From assembly GCF_002813755.1 (NCBI RefSeq), contig NZ_CP018061.1:738501-802500 (forward strand): 64,000 bases of DNA, in the 5' to 3' direction. Positions 36,542 through 44,724 of the stretch are shown here, one piece after another; the stretch's first letter is position 1; each line of letters opens with the position of its first letter. The translations under genes and the position numbers were made by a program. Under the pieces are notes generated by a model. That model worked only from the letters and a program-made list of their open reading frames with translations. It was not told the origin of the DNA and did no database searches. Origin of the DNA: Enterococcus mundtii. Lineage in GTDB: Bacteria > Bacillota > Bacilli > Lactobacillales > Enterococcaceae.

Positions 36542-37170
36542 TAAAAGTATTACTAGTCGATGATCATGAAATGGTACGTTTAGGGGTTTCTTCCTATTTG
36601 TCGATCCAAGAAGATATCGAAGTGATCGGAGAAGCAGAAGATGGGCGACAAGGCTACGAAAAAGCCATGGAACTTCGTCCGGACGTGATTCTAATGGATT
36701 TAGTCATGGAAGAAATGGACGGGATCGAATCTACAAAAGCAATCCTCAAAGATTGGCCAGAAGCAAAAATCATTATTGTTACGAGTTTTATTGATGACGA
36801 GAAAGTATATCCAGCTATTGAAGCTGGCGCAACAGGCTACTTACTTAAAACATCGACAGCCCATGAAATCGCCGATGCGATTCGTGCGACTCAAAGAGGT
36901 GAACGCGTGCTTGAACCTGAAGTAACCTCTAAAATGATGGAAAAAATGAGTCGACGTAATGAGCCAATCTTGCACGATGATTTGACGAATCGTGAAAATG
37001 AGATTCTTATGTTGATCTCTGAAGGAAAGAGCAATCAAGAAATCGCTGACGAGTTGTTTATTACTTTGAAAACAGTCAAAACACATGTTTCCAATATTTT
37101 AGCGAAATTAGAAGTAGAAGATCGTACCCAAGCTGCCATATACGCGTTCAAACATGGGTTGGTAAAGTAA
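36538..37170 (+). CDS. liaR: LiaR response regulator
   Basis: 210 residues, NarL/FixJ type. Receiver domain: DDHEMVRLG, phospho-acceptor Asp54 ([13 protein letters not shown]), switch Thr and GYLLKTS; C-terminal LuxR-type helix-turn-helix [42 protein letters not shown]. It activates envelope-stress genes and the lia operon itself. Residues 73 and 75 are Trp and Glu, the wild-type states at sites where W73C and E75K are linked with daptomycin resistance. AAAGGAGG upstream. Confidence 0.97.
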   Translation: MIKVLLVDDHEMVRLGVSSYLSIQEDIEVIGEAEDGRQGYEKAMELRPDVILMDLVMEEMDGIESTKAILKDWPEAKIIIVTSFIDDEKVYPAIEAGATGYLLKTSTAHEIADAIRATQRGERVLEPEVTSKMMEKMSRRNEPILHDDLTNRENEILMLISEGKSNQEIADELFITLKTVKTHVSNILAKLEVEDRTQAAIYAFKHGLVK

Positions 37171-37256
37171 AAAGAAGCAAAATAATGAATGTACAACTAT
37201 ATTGGGATACGATTAACTATATTACAGATTATTTTTATCAAATATTAATCCTCTTA

Positions 37257-37262
37257 TTGACA
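37257..37262 (+). promoter_or_regulatory. Probable -35 box of the mgtE transcript
   Basis: Perfect TTGACA about 40 bases before the M-box. The matching -10 is unclear (TAGGGT at 37280-37285 with a 17-bp spacer is the best fit). Confidence 0.4.
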
Positions 37263-37298
37263 AAAACCAATTTTACCTGTAGGGTTTAATTATAAAAA

Positions 37299-37534
37299 CT
37301 TGTTAGGTGAGGCTCCTAAAAGAACATAGGCTACTGCCCTCAAACGTCGAGAGACGCCACAGGGTATAACAGGCAACGTCGGCTTAAGGCGTGCTTAACG
37401 TAGCTATCTGGATCATATTTCCAGAATTACGTCTTTTAGTGCTAAAGCTCAGACGAGAAGTTCGTTCAGGTAAACACTGGTACCATTTTGATGGGATCTT
37501 ATGAGACGGCTTCTTTTGGAGGCCGTCTTTTTTA
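37299..37534 (+). ncRNA. M-box (ykoK) magnesium riboswitch with terminator
   Basis: The leader holds the M-box hallmark blocks in order: TTAGGTGAGGCTCCT (37303), GAACATAGGCTACTGCC, AACGTCGAGAGACGCCACAG, GGGTATAACAGGC, GTCGGCTTAAGGCGTGCTTA and a closing CAGACGAGAAG. It is followed by a terminator hairpin (AGACGGC/GCCGTCT with six T, 37503-37534). By family knowledge, Mg2+ binding favours the terminator, so low Mg switches on mgtE downstream. Confidence 0.93.
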
Positions 37535-37610
37535 TGTACTTCCTGTTTTTCTAACGAATCCATCCAACAAGTTTATATCGAAAAAACGATGTAACAAAGG
37601 AGAATACGAG

Positions 37611-39002
37611 ATGAGAACATTAAATGATACAAATAACCTAGAAACACAATTGAAGATTCTTAATTATCTTGAGCAAAAAAAGCTTGAAGAATTGAAGAAC
37701 TATTTAGCAACGATCGAGAAAGTGGAATTGATCCAACTATTTGTTACGCTACCTTTAGATAAACAAGTGCTGGTCTTTCGATTATTATCAAAAGACAAAG
37801 CCCTCGAAATCTTTGAAACATTTGAACCGTCTATCCAACAAGATTTGCTTCGTTCGTTTACGGATGATGGAGTGATTGAATTTGTGAATGAGATGGCTCC
37901 AGATGATCGGGTAAGGTTGTTTTACGAACTACCAGCAAGTGTAACTAAAAAACTATTGGCAGAGCTTTCTGAAGAAGAGCGAGCAACAACGAATCGATTG
38001 ATGGGCTATGAACATGAGACGGCTGGGCGGATCATGACGACTGAATTTATTTCAATTAAAAAAGAAATGACTGTTGAAGAAGCACTGCATAAAATCAGAA
38101 AATTAGCGAAAGAAATGGAAACAATCTATATTTTGTATGTGACAGATATGGCGAAAAAAATTGAAGGAGTACTATCATTAAAGGATCTAGTCATTGCAGA
38201 AAGTGATCAACGGATTGAAGAAATCATGATCAAGCACGTCGCTTATGTAACCACAGATACAGATCAGGAAGAAACTGCACGATTGTTACAAGAGTTAGAT
38301 TTGATCGCTATTCCTGTCGTGGATAAAGAAACACGACTAGTAGGTATTGTGACAGTGGATGACGCCATCGATGTCTTAGAGCAAGAAACGACCGAGGATA
38401 TGTTCAATGCTGCTGGTTTAGCAGACGTCGCCTCTGTAGAAGCTGATCGTAGTACAGTACTGATTAACGGCAGTCTTTGGCAAATCTGGAAAGTCCGCTT
38501 GCCTTTCTTAGCGATCACATTAGTTGCAGGGATGTTAGCTGGTCTAGTGATCGATGAGTTTGAACAAACGTTAGAATCAGTGGCCGCTGTTGCTATTTTT
38601 ATTCCTTTGATCATGGATATGGGTGGGAATGTAGGGACGCAATCATCGACGGTTTTTGTTCGCGGATTATCTTTAGGGCACATTGATCTCAACACGTTTA
38701 TCAAGCACTTTTTGAAAGAAACAGGTATTGGTCTAAGTTTAGGGATTGTTGTAGGTATCGTATCTGGAATAGTCGCTTCTGTGTGGCAAGGGATACCATT
38801 GTTGGGTGTAGCTGTGGGAATCTCCTTGGTCTTTGCAATGACCTTAGCTGCAGCCTTGGGTTTTTTGATTCCTTTTATCTTATTGAAATTGAATATTGAT
38901 CAAGCTGCTGGATCTGCACCGATCATTACCTCGATCAAAGATATTGCTGGGTTATTTATTTACTTTATTTCAGTTAACGTATTCTTAGGCTACCTATTGT
39001 AG
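37611..39002 (+). CDS. mgtE: Magnesium transporter MgtE
   Basis: 463 residues. N-terminal helical MgtE domain (LEQKKLEELKNYLATIEKVELIQLF ... EMAPDDRVRLFYELP), two CBS domains (about 135-260; MTTEFISIKKEMTVEEALHKIR, HVAYVTTDTDQEETARLL), then five membrane helices with the pore signature MDMGGNVGTQSST. Mg-gated channel; the CBS and N domains sense cytosolic Mg. ATG 37611 follows AAAGGAG; the apparent in-frame extension from 37488 is riboswitch terminator and must not be counted. Confidence 0.95.
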   Translation: MRTLNDTNNLETQLKILNYLEQKKLEELKNYLATIEKVELIQLFVTLPLDKQVLVFRLLSKDKALEIFETFEPSIQQDLLRSFTDDGVIEFVNEMAPDDRVRLFYELPASVTKKLLAELSEEERATTNRLMGYEHETAGRIMTTEFISIKKEMTVEEALHKIRKLAKEMETIYILYVTDMAKKIEGVLSLKDLVIAESDQRIEEIMIKHVAYVTTDTDQEETARLLQELDLIAIPVVDKETRLVGIVTVDDAIDVLEQETTEDMFNAAGLADVASVEADRSTVLINGSLWQIWKVRLPFLAITLVAGMLAGLVIDEFEQTLESVAAVAIFIPLIMDMGGNVGTQSSTVFVRGLSLGHIDLNTFIKHFLKETGIGLSLGIVVGIVSGIVASVWQGIPLLGVAVGISLVFAMTLAAALGFLIPFILLKLNIDQAAGSAPIITSIKDIAGLFIYFISVNVFLGYLL

Positions 39003-39190
39003 GAATAATTAGTATATTATAGGCATACCTTTTTAGTAGAAACATCAAGGAATATTCTATGATCTACCAGAGTAGCCCTTCTTTTGATCCTCCATAAAAA
39101 TTAGGGTTTTCCGTAAAGAAAAGCAGGGTTGCTTTTGTTTTTAGAGTGGCTTTGCTATACTTGAAATGGAATGGAAAAAGGAGGAGAAAA

Positions 39191-39856
39191 GTGAAACAGA
39201 ATTTTGCAATCGTAGGACTTGGACGTTTTGGTGGCAGTATCTGTCGTACGTTAGTCGAAGCTGGTCAAGAAGTTTTAGCCATTGATAGCAGTGAAGATCG
39301 CGTGAATGAATATATGAATATCGCAACACATGCAGTGGTTGCGAATGCACAAGATGAAATGACTCTACGGTCTTTAGGAATCAGAAATTTTGATCATGTG
39401 ATCGTAGCAATTGGAGAAGACATCCAAGCAAGTATTTTAGTGACTCTGATGGTCAAAGAAATGGGCGTTCCGAATATCTTAGCGAAAGCACAAAATGAGT
39501 ATCATGCTCGTGTTCTTGAAAAGATCGGTGCAGATCGCGTGGTCCATCCTGAGAGGGATATGGGGATACGGATCGCACATAATCTTGTTTCTAAAAATAT
39601 TTTGGATTATTTAGAGCTGTCAGACAAATTTTCGCTTGCTGAGATTCGGGTATCCAACCCTAAGTTCTTTAATAAAACGTTAGCAGAACTAAATTTCAGA
39701 CAGCGATTTGATTTGACTGTAGTAGCCATCCGGCGTTTCGATCGTTCTGTCGTGGTGTCACCAGCCGCTGACGAGTATGTACGTGAAAATGATAATTTAC
39801 TTGTTATCGGAGAAACAGAAGATGTAGATATACTTGATGATAAAATGAATCAATAA
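39191..39856 (+). CDS. KtrA-type RCK potassium-transport regulator
   Basis: 221 residues. RCK_N domain: NFAIVGLGRFGGSICRTL (NAD/ATP-binding glycine motif), AIDSSEDRVNEYM, DHVIVAIGEDIQASI, ILAKAQNEYHARVLEKIGADRVVHPE; then an RCK_C domain (FSLAEIRV ... VVIGETEDV-like end). It forms the cytoplasmic ring of a Ktr K+ uptake system; C-terminal RCK_C domains of this family can bind c-di-AMP. The partner membrane subunit is not in the window. GTG 39191 follows AAAGGAGGAG; an upstream ATG at 39146 lacks a ribosome site. Confidence 0.9.
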   Translation: MKQNFAIVGLGRFGGSICRTLVEAGQEVLAIDSSEDRVNEYMNIATHAVVANAQDEMTLRSLGIRNFDHVIVAIGEDIQASILVTLMVKEMGVPNILAKAQNEYHARVLEKIGADRVVHPERDMGIRIAHNLVSKNILDYLELSDKFSLAEIRVSNPKFFNKTLAELNFRQRFDLTVVAIRRFDRSVVVSPAADEYVRENDNLLVIGETEDVDILDDKMNQ

Positions 39857-39871
39857 AAAGGGGCTCATCAC

Positions 39872-40174
39872 ATGCAATTAACAATAACGGACAAAGCAAA
39901 AGAATGGTTTCAAGCAGAGGTAGATTTACCTGAAAATTATGGTATCCGTTTTTTTGGGAAAGTATATGGCAAAACAGAAGTACATGAGGGATTTTCAATC
40001 GGTATGTCTGTGGAGTTACCAGAACGTCCGATGAAACAAGAAACGATCGATGGTCTATTATTCTTTATTGATGAAGCCGATGATTGGTTCTTCAAAGGCT
40101 ATGATCTGGTTGTTGATTATGATCCACAATTAGAGGAACCAACGTATCATTTCCAAGAAACAGCAGATGTATAA
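39872..40174 (+). CDS. HesB/YadR/YfhF-family small protein
   Basis: 100 residues, A-type scaffold-like fold (MQLTITDKAKEWFQAEVDLPENYGIRFFGKVYGKTEVHEGFSIG, FFIDEADDWFFKGYDLVVDYD). It contains no cysteine at all, so unlike IscA/SufA it cannot hold an Fe-S cluster by the usual Cys ligands; the family is common in Firmicutes with unknown role. Fifteen bases after the ktrA-like gene with GGGGC as a weak ribosome site, so probably co-transcribed. Confidence 0.82.
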   Translation: MQLTITDKAKEWFQAEVDLPENYGIRFFGKVYGKTEVHEGFSIGMSVELPERPMKQETIDGLLFFIDEADDWFFKGYDLVVDYDPQLEEPTYHFQETADV

Positions 40175-40205
40175 GGTGAGAGATAGTCTTTTATCTTTAG
40201 GAAAA

Positions 40206-40262
40206 TAAGCCTGACGAACGAAAAGTAAGATTTACTTACTTTCGGATTGTTAGGCTTTTTTT
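40206..40262. terminator. Terminator after the HesB-like gene
   Basis: Long imperfect hairpin: AAGCCTGACGAACGAAAAGTAAG pairs with CTTACTTTCGG-TTGTTAGGCTT, followed by seven T. Confidence 0.85.
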
Positions 40263-40391
40263 TAGACAGTCAAACGCTGATTCATTTTTACTAGGTTCAT
40301 TATAGAAAAAAGTCGTTCAAGGTATGAAGTGCATCATACTTCATTCTTTTGAGGGTTTAAGCTAGACTAATAAGTAGAGAGGATGGGTGTG

Positions 40392-41339
40392 ATGACAAAA
40401 AAAATAATTTATTCAGTACGTTCGTTTCGTGAAGAATTTATCGAAAAGATCAAAGAAATAGCACCAGAATATTCATTTCAAACGGAAGTAGCATCCGACG
40501 AACTTTCTGAAATAGCGATCAGTATCGGTTGGAACGGTGATTATCAAGAAGGTATATTCGCTTCTGATCGCTTAAAGTGGGTCCAATCGATTTCTGCCGG
40601 GGTAGATAATCTTCCATTAAACGAATTCGCCGAAAAAGATATCTTACTTTCCAATGCAAGTGGTATCCATGTAGAATCGATCAGTGAGCATGTGATGGGC
40701 ATTATTTTAGGCTATTCACGTGGATTGTTTCAAGCCCAACGAGCGCAGTTCCATAAAGATTGGCTAGGATCAGAGATCCATTATCAAGCATTGGCAGATC
40801 AAAAATTACTAATTATTGGAACTGGACATATTGGAAAAAAATTGGCACAACATGCAGCTGTATTTGGTTTGGAATGTATCGGTATCAACACATCTGGACA
40901 TCCAGTAGAGGGCTTCAAAGAGACTTATCCATTAGATAAATTAAAAGAAATCTTGCCGAAAGCAACGATTGTGGTGAATATCTTACCTTTGACAGATCAG
41001 ACAAAAGGATTGTTTGACGCAAAAGTATTTGAAGCTTTTGATAAAGAAGCGCTATTCATCAATGTAGGACGTGGGCCTTCTGTAAAAACATCTGATTTAA
41101 TAGCTGCGTTAGACGATGGACAACTTGCTTTTGCGGCTTTAGATGTGTTTGAAGAAGAACCATTAGCAAAAGATAGTCCATTATGGGAAAGAGAAGATGT
41201 ATTGATCACGTCACACATTGCAGGTCAGACACCACATTTCCAAACAAAGTTTATGGATATTTTTCTAAAAAACTTAAAATCCTACGTAGAAAAAACAGAA
41301 TTAGAAGTAAATGAAATCGATTTGAATGAAGGTTATTAA
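40392..41339 (+). CDS. D-isomer-specific 2-hydroxyacid dehydrogenase
   Basis: About 315 residues, NAD-dependent. Seen: SAGVDNLPLNEFAEKDILLSNASG, the NAD-binding GTGHIGKKLAQHA, then INVGRGPSVKTSDLIAAL (catalytic Arg), DVFEEEPL (Glu) and ITSHIAGQTP (His) forming the Arg-Glu-His triad. It reduces a 2-keto acid or oxidises a D-2-hydroxy acid; substrate not determinable. ATG 40392 has GAGAGGATGGG upstream; the ATG at 40383 is inside it. The stop lies in a small direct repeat (AGGTTATTAA twice). Confidence 0.88.
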   Translation: MTKKIIYSVRSFREEFIEKIKEIAPEYSFQTEVASDELSEIAISIGWNGDYQEGIFASDRLKWVQSISAGVDNLPLNEFAEKDILLSNASGIHVESISEHVMGIILGYSRGLFQAQRAQFHKDWLGSEIHYQALADQKLLIIGTGHIGKKLAQHAAVFGLECIGINTSGHPVEGFKETYPLDKLKEILPKATIVVNILPLTDQTKGLFDAKVFEAFDKEALFINVGRGPSVKTSDLIAALDDGQLAFAALDVFEEEPLAKDSPLWEREDVLITSHIAGQTPHFQTKFMDIFLKNLKSYVEKTELEVNEIDLNEGY

Positions 41340-41356
41340 AGGTTATTAAATGAAAA

Positions 41357-41407
41357 AGAATCTCTAGAAGAGGTATGTAGTGACTACCTCTCCCAGAGAT
41401 TCTTTTA
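41357..41407. terminator. Bidirectional terminator
   Basis: AAGAATCTCT with inner GAGGTA pairs with TACCTC and AGAGATTCTT between convergent genes. Confidence 0.85.
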
Positions 41408-42211
41408 TTTTGGCAATTGGATTTTTGGCCAGCCTTTGACTGCTTGAGCAAAAATGAATATACCCGCAAATGCAATAAACGCTGTTGTGTCAAAAGTTGG
41501 TACAAAAATCATCAGAATCGTTGCAATAACAGTAGGTAATGAAATCGCATAGATCATTGTTTTTAGACAATCGAGAAAAGTTACTTTAGCCAAACGTAAT
41601 CTTGCGTAAACATAAGCTGCAAAATTGGCCATAAGTAAAGTGATGATCAAATTTAAAAAGCTAGGATAAATGGAAATCAAAAATACTAAAGCTTTGATCC
41701 AAAAAGGGATCGTTGCTTCACTTAATGTACTACGTAAGTTTTCACCTGTTAGATTTTTTAAGGTATTATTCGTATACTCAATTTCAAATTGATTGTTGTT
41801 CAACAATGCCGAAGTCGTGCCAGTATTCGGTAAAGCTAGAACCAATTTATCCTTTAGCAGACCGACACTTAGGAAATTCCCTATCAAATCTGAAGAGATA
41901 TCTTCAGGGGTACGTTTTCCTTCGGGATCAAAGGTAAAGATGATCGAATCCGTTTGATAAATAAAACCATCATTTGTTGGCGAATCGATTTGTCCGTCAC
42001 GAATCTTAAAATCTGGAATTTCAGATGCGATTTTTTGACCATCGGATTTGATCGTGTCTAGCACTTGAAAAATTTGGTAAGAAATAGGTAATGCCATTAG
42101 TATACTTAAACATAAAAGATAGACTAATGATTTTCCAAATGATACGTTTTTAGCATTTTTAAGCTCGGTGAATCGAGCAAATGAGCTAATGATTAATTGT
42201 TTTGTTGTCAT
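41405..42211 (-). CDS. DUF1189-family membrane protein
   Basis: 268 residues. One helix near the N-terminus (SLVYLLCLSILMALPISYQIFQVL), an extracellular domain of about 110 residues (SDGQKIASEIPDFKIRDGQ, DSIIFTFDPEGKRTPEDIS) and four C-terminal helices. This is the DUF1189 layout, a Firmicutes membrane family; B. subtilis homologues are tied to maltose/maltodextrin uptake (MalA), but the role here is unknown. AAGGAG precedes the ATG at 42211 on this strand. Confidence 0.8.
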   Translation of the reverse strand: MTTKQLIISSFARFTELKNAKNVSFGKSLVYLLCLSILMALPISYQIFQVLDTIKSDGQKIASEIPDFKIRDGQIDSPTNDGFIYQTDSIIFTFDPEGKRTPEDISSDLIGNFLSVGLLKDKLVLALPNTGTTSALLNNNQFEIEYTNNTLKNLTGENLRSTLSEATIPFWIKALVFLISIYPSFLNLIITLLMANFAAYVYARLRLAKVTFLDCLKTMIYAISLPTVIATILMIFVPTFDTTAFIAFAGIFIFAQAVKGWPKIQLPK

Positions 42212-42399
42212 AATTACTCCTTCTGTAGAATTGTCATCACTAGCAATTCTAGCGGAGTATGCTATGAATTACAAGAGTTCTAAAACATTCTCTCACGATA
42301 GATAAGGTTATATTCTTATTGTTCATTGTTTTCTAGAGATGAAAATTGTTAGCAGATAGAGTATGATAGGAAAGAATGATAAATAAGGTAGGTAGAAAA

Positions 42400-42873
42400 A
42401 TGAAGATTTATGTTCAATTTAAAAGCTATTTAGAAAGTAAAGGGTATTGGGAAGTTTTCATCTATCTATTTTTTGGTGGATTAGCAACGATTGTCAATTT
42501 TGTCAGTTATGCAATCGCGCAACAAATCTTCCAGTTATCGATGCCCGTTTCGAATACGATTTCTTGGATTTGTTCTGTTCTGTTTGCATTTGTCACCAAT
42601 AAGGTATGGGTCTTTCGATCAAAATCTCCTAGTTATACGCATTTGTTTATCGAGTTTGGAAAATTTGTTTTTTACCGAATCGTTTCTTATGGACTAGACA
42701 TGGGCGCCATGTTCTTGATGATCAAAGGATTGGAAATGAATGATTATGTGGCTAAAATCATTACACAGGTTTTAGTCGTATTGGCAAATTATGTCTTTAG
42801 CAAATTATTTATTTTCAATAAGACAGAAATTATCGAAGAGCCAGTAGAAAACAGTAAAAAATTGGAAGACTAG
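42400..42873 (+). CDS. GtrA-family membrane protein
   Basis: About 157 residues with four membrane helices: [55 protein letters not shown] and [19 protein letters not shown]. This is the GtrA/DPMS fold, thought to flip or hold polyprenyl-phosphate sugars for cell-surface glycosylation. ATG 42400 has AAGGTAGG upstream. An ATG at 42376 is possible, but a TATGAT near 42363 would put the transcript start too close to it. Confidence 0.85.
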   Translation: MKIYVQFKSYLESKGYWEVFIYLFFGGLATIVNFVSYAIAQQIFQLSMPVSNTISWICSVLFAFVTNKVWVFRSKSPSYTHLFIEFGKFVFYRIVSYGLDMGAMFLMIKGLEMNDYVAKIITQVLVVLANYVFSKLFIFNKTEIIEEPVENSKKLED

Positions 42874-42882
42874 GCATAACAA

Positions 42883-42911
42883 TTGAAGAATTCCCCTCAC
42901 TTTGTTACTCT
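42883..42911 (+). promoter_or_regulatory. Weak promoter candidate for sodA
   Basis: TTGAAG (42883-42888), 17-bp spacer, TACTCT (42906-42911). The -10 is poor. Confidence 0.3.
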
Positions 42912-42953
42912 TTTAGTGTAAAGAGACCCAACAACTATGAGGAGGAATTTTTT

Positions 42954-43556
42954 ATGACTTACACATTACCAGATCTACCCTATGCATTTGATGCATTAGA
43001 ACCATATATTGACGAAGAAACGATGCATTTGCATCATGACAAACATCACAATACTTATGTGACAAACTTAAATGCAGCGATCGAAAAATATCCTGAACTA
43101 GGTGGAAAAACAATAGAAGAATTGGTTTCAGACATGGATGCTATTCCATCTGACATTCAAACTGCTGTACGTAATAATGGTGGTGGACATGCGAACCATT
43201 CATTCTTCTGGAAAATCATGGCACCAAATGCTGGTGGCGAACCAACAGGAGCAATCAAAGACGCAATTAATGAAACATTCGGCGATTTTGCAACATTCAA
43301 AGAAGAATTCAAAAAAGCAGCAGCAGGACGTTTCGGTTCTGGCTGGGCTTGGTTAGTACTTGAAGATGGCAAACTTGCCATCACTTCTACTGCCAACCAA
43401 GATTCACCATTGATGGAAGGCAAGAAACCTGTTCTAGGTTTAGATGTATGGGAACATGCTTACTACTTGAAATACAAAAATGTACGTCCTGACTACATTG
43501 AAGCTTTCTGGAATGTTGTGAATTGGGATGAAGTTAACAAGCATTTCGCAGGATAA
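42954..43556 (+). CDS. sodA: Superoxide dismutase (Mn/Fe family)
   Basis: 200 residues, normal length. Seen: [29 protein letters not shown] (first metal His), [10 protein letters not shown] (second His), FGSGWAWLV and [14 protein letters not shown] (Asp and last His ligands). Cytosolic detoxification of superoxide. The Gly-rich FGSGWAWL region and context suggest Mn, but metal choice cannot be settled by eye. GAGGAGGA before ATG 42954. The region after the stop carries the repeat described at 43582-43627. Confidence 0.96.
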   Translation: MTYTLPDLPYAFDALEPYIDEETMHLHHDKHHNTYVTNLNAAIEKYPELGGKTIEELVSDMDAIPSDIQTAVRNNGGGHANHSFFWKIMAPNAGGEPTGAIKDAINETFGDFATFKEEFKKAAAGRFGSGWAWLVLEDGKLAITSTANQDSPLMEGKKPVLGLDVWEHAYYLKYKNVRPDYIEAFWNVVNWDEVNKHFAG

Positions 43557-43581
43557 AATAGCTTTCTTCCATTTGCCAGGC

Positions 43582-43627
43582 AATTTAGAAAATTAACGGG
43601 GCAATGCTTGCGAGCGTTTTCTAAATT
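43582..43627. promoter_or_regulatory. 11-bp perfect inverted repeat between sodA and the cold-shock gene
   Basis: AATTTAGAAAA (43582-43592) and TTTTCTAAATT (43617-43627), 24 bases apart. The right arm lies in the spacer of the cold-shock promoter and the -35 box is inside the loop. No T tract follows, so it is not a standard terminator. Confidence 0.6.
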
Positions 43628-43636
43628 CGGTATAAT
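43608..43636 (+). promoter_or_regulatory. Promoter of the cold-shock gene
   Basis: TTGCGA (43608-43613), 17-bp spacer, perfect TATAAT (43631-43636); the leader is about 40 bases, shorter than typical csp leaders. Confidence 0.65.
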
Positions 43637-43684
43637 GTTTGTGCAAGGGTTACTTGCAAGAACTTTTTTGGAGGCTATATATTT

Positions 43685-43885
43685 ATGGAACACGGTACAG
43701 TAAAATGGTTCAACAATGAAAAAGGATTTGGGTTTATTACAGTAGACGGTGGAGACGATGTATTCGTACATTTCTCAGCAATCCAAGGCGATGGCTTCAA
43801 AAGCTTAGAAGAAGGCCAAGAAGTAGAATTTTCTATCGTTGAAGGTGCGCGCGGTCCTCAAGCTGCTGAAGTATCTAAATTATAA
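43685..43885 (+). CDS. CspA-family cold-shock protein
   Basis: 66 residues, a single cold-shock domain. RNP1 is KGFGFITV and RNP2 is VFVHFSAI; the N-terminal [11 protein letters not shown] and C-terminal [17 protein letters not shown] are standard. It is an RNA chaperone binding single-stranded nucleic acid. TTTGGAGG before ATG 43685. Closed by a strong terminator. Confidence 0.96.
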   Translation: MEHGTVKWFNNEKGFGFITVDGGDDVFVHFSAIQGDGFKSLEEGQEVEFSIVEGARGPQAAEVSKL

Positions 43886-43900
43886 GATCATGTTGACGAA

Positions 43901-43935
43901 AAAAGAAGATACGGCTTGCCGTATCTTCTTTTTGT
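43901..43935. terminator. Terminator after the cold-shock gene
   Basis: AAGAAGATACGGC pairs perfectly with GCCGTATCTTCTT around TT, then more T. Confidence 0.92.
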
Positions 43936-43983
43936 TTTTTTATTTTCTCTTTCTGGAAAAAATGGTTTTACAAGAAAAATTAG

Positions 43984-44376
43984 TTATTTTTGCTTATCAC
44001 CATACATCATTTCTTTGATTTTTTGGACTAAGTACTTATTTTCTGAAGCGGAAAGGTCATTGCGGATGGTAATATAAGGAATTTCATCTTCATAACTGAT
44101 TATTTTGGTGGGGGCTTCAGTTGTACGAATAATCAAGTCAGGATTTAGCAATAATTCATTTGTGAAAAGGACATTCAAATACAAACGTAATTGGTCTTGT
44201 AAAACTTTTACATATAATAATTCGATACTTAGTGGATAATCACTTTCTAATTTCACTTTGATCTCTTTATCAAAAAATGTGGGTGGGGCAATGACTAAAA
44301 ATGCTTCGATCTCTCGCATATGGAGAGCTACTAGAATGTTGTAACAACATTTACTTGAACAATCATGTACAACCAA
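43984..44376 (-). pseudogene. 5'-truncated regulator remnant (Mga/PRD-type C-terminal part?)
   Basis: A 130-codon frame with no credible start: upstream of the TTG at 44376 stands a terminator hairpin (44383-44438) and then an in-frame stop, with no ribosome site. The protein (MREIEAFLVIAPPTFFDKEI, NPDLIIRTTEAPTKIISYEDEIPYITIRNDLSASE) looks like the EIIB-like C-terminal domain of Mga/AtxA-type regulators, by pattern only. I read it as the tail of a regulator gene whose front was deleted, but an expressed small protein is not excluded. Confidence 0.45.
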
Positions 44377-44382
44377 TAAAAA

Positions 44383-44438
44383 AAGACGGAGAAAACGGAA
44401 AAAGTTGTTTCATTTTCGGATTTCTCCGTTTTTTTTGC
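44383..44438. terminator. Bidirectional terminator hairpin
   Basis: AGACGGAGAAAACGG pairs with CCG-ATTTCTCCGTTT; T runs on both ends. It stands directly against the truncated reverse-strand ORF. Confidence 0.7.
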
Positions 44439-44573
44439 TAGAAAAGCTTAGTTAGGAAGGCATAGCCAAAGCAGAAAAAAACAGTTTTTTTAATATATTG
44501 AACAAAAAATCATAAAAATCCAATAAAACGTATAAAAAGAATCGCTTTCTTTCTTTTCTGTTTATGCGCCCTA

Positions 44574-44582
44574 TGGTATGAT
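44574..44582 (+). promoter_or_regulatory. Candidate extended -10 promoter of the LCP gene
   Basis: TGG-TATGAT, an extended -10 box, about 140 bases before the LCP start. No -35 match. The rest of 44439-44724 is A+T-rich with nothing else recognised. Confidence 0.35.
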
Positions 44583-44724
44583 AATTAAGAATTTTACAAA
44601 AAATACATATAAATCACGAAGATAAACACTATTTTTTAAAGTTTTATTAGGATTAAGTAGTTGGATTGCTGAATGATTGGGTGTATGAGAGAATAATCAA
44701 GAATATGTATGATAGAGGTGTAGT

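Noticed and set aside
37488..37610. N-terminal extension of MgtE
   Set aside because: The in-frame codons encode the riboswitch terminator; the ribosome site is before 37611.
41328..41350. Direct repeat AGGTTATTAA at the end of the dehydrogenase gene
   Set aside because: A two-copy ten-base slip at a stop codon; it has no evident function.
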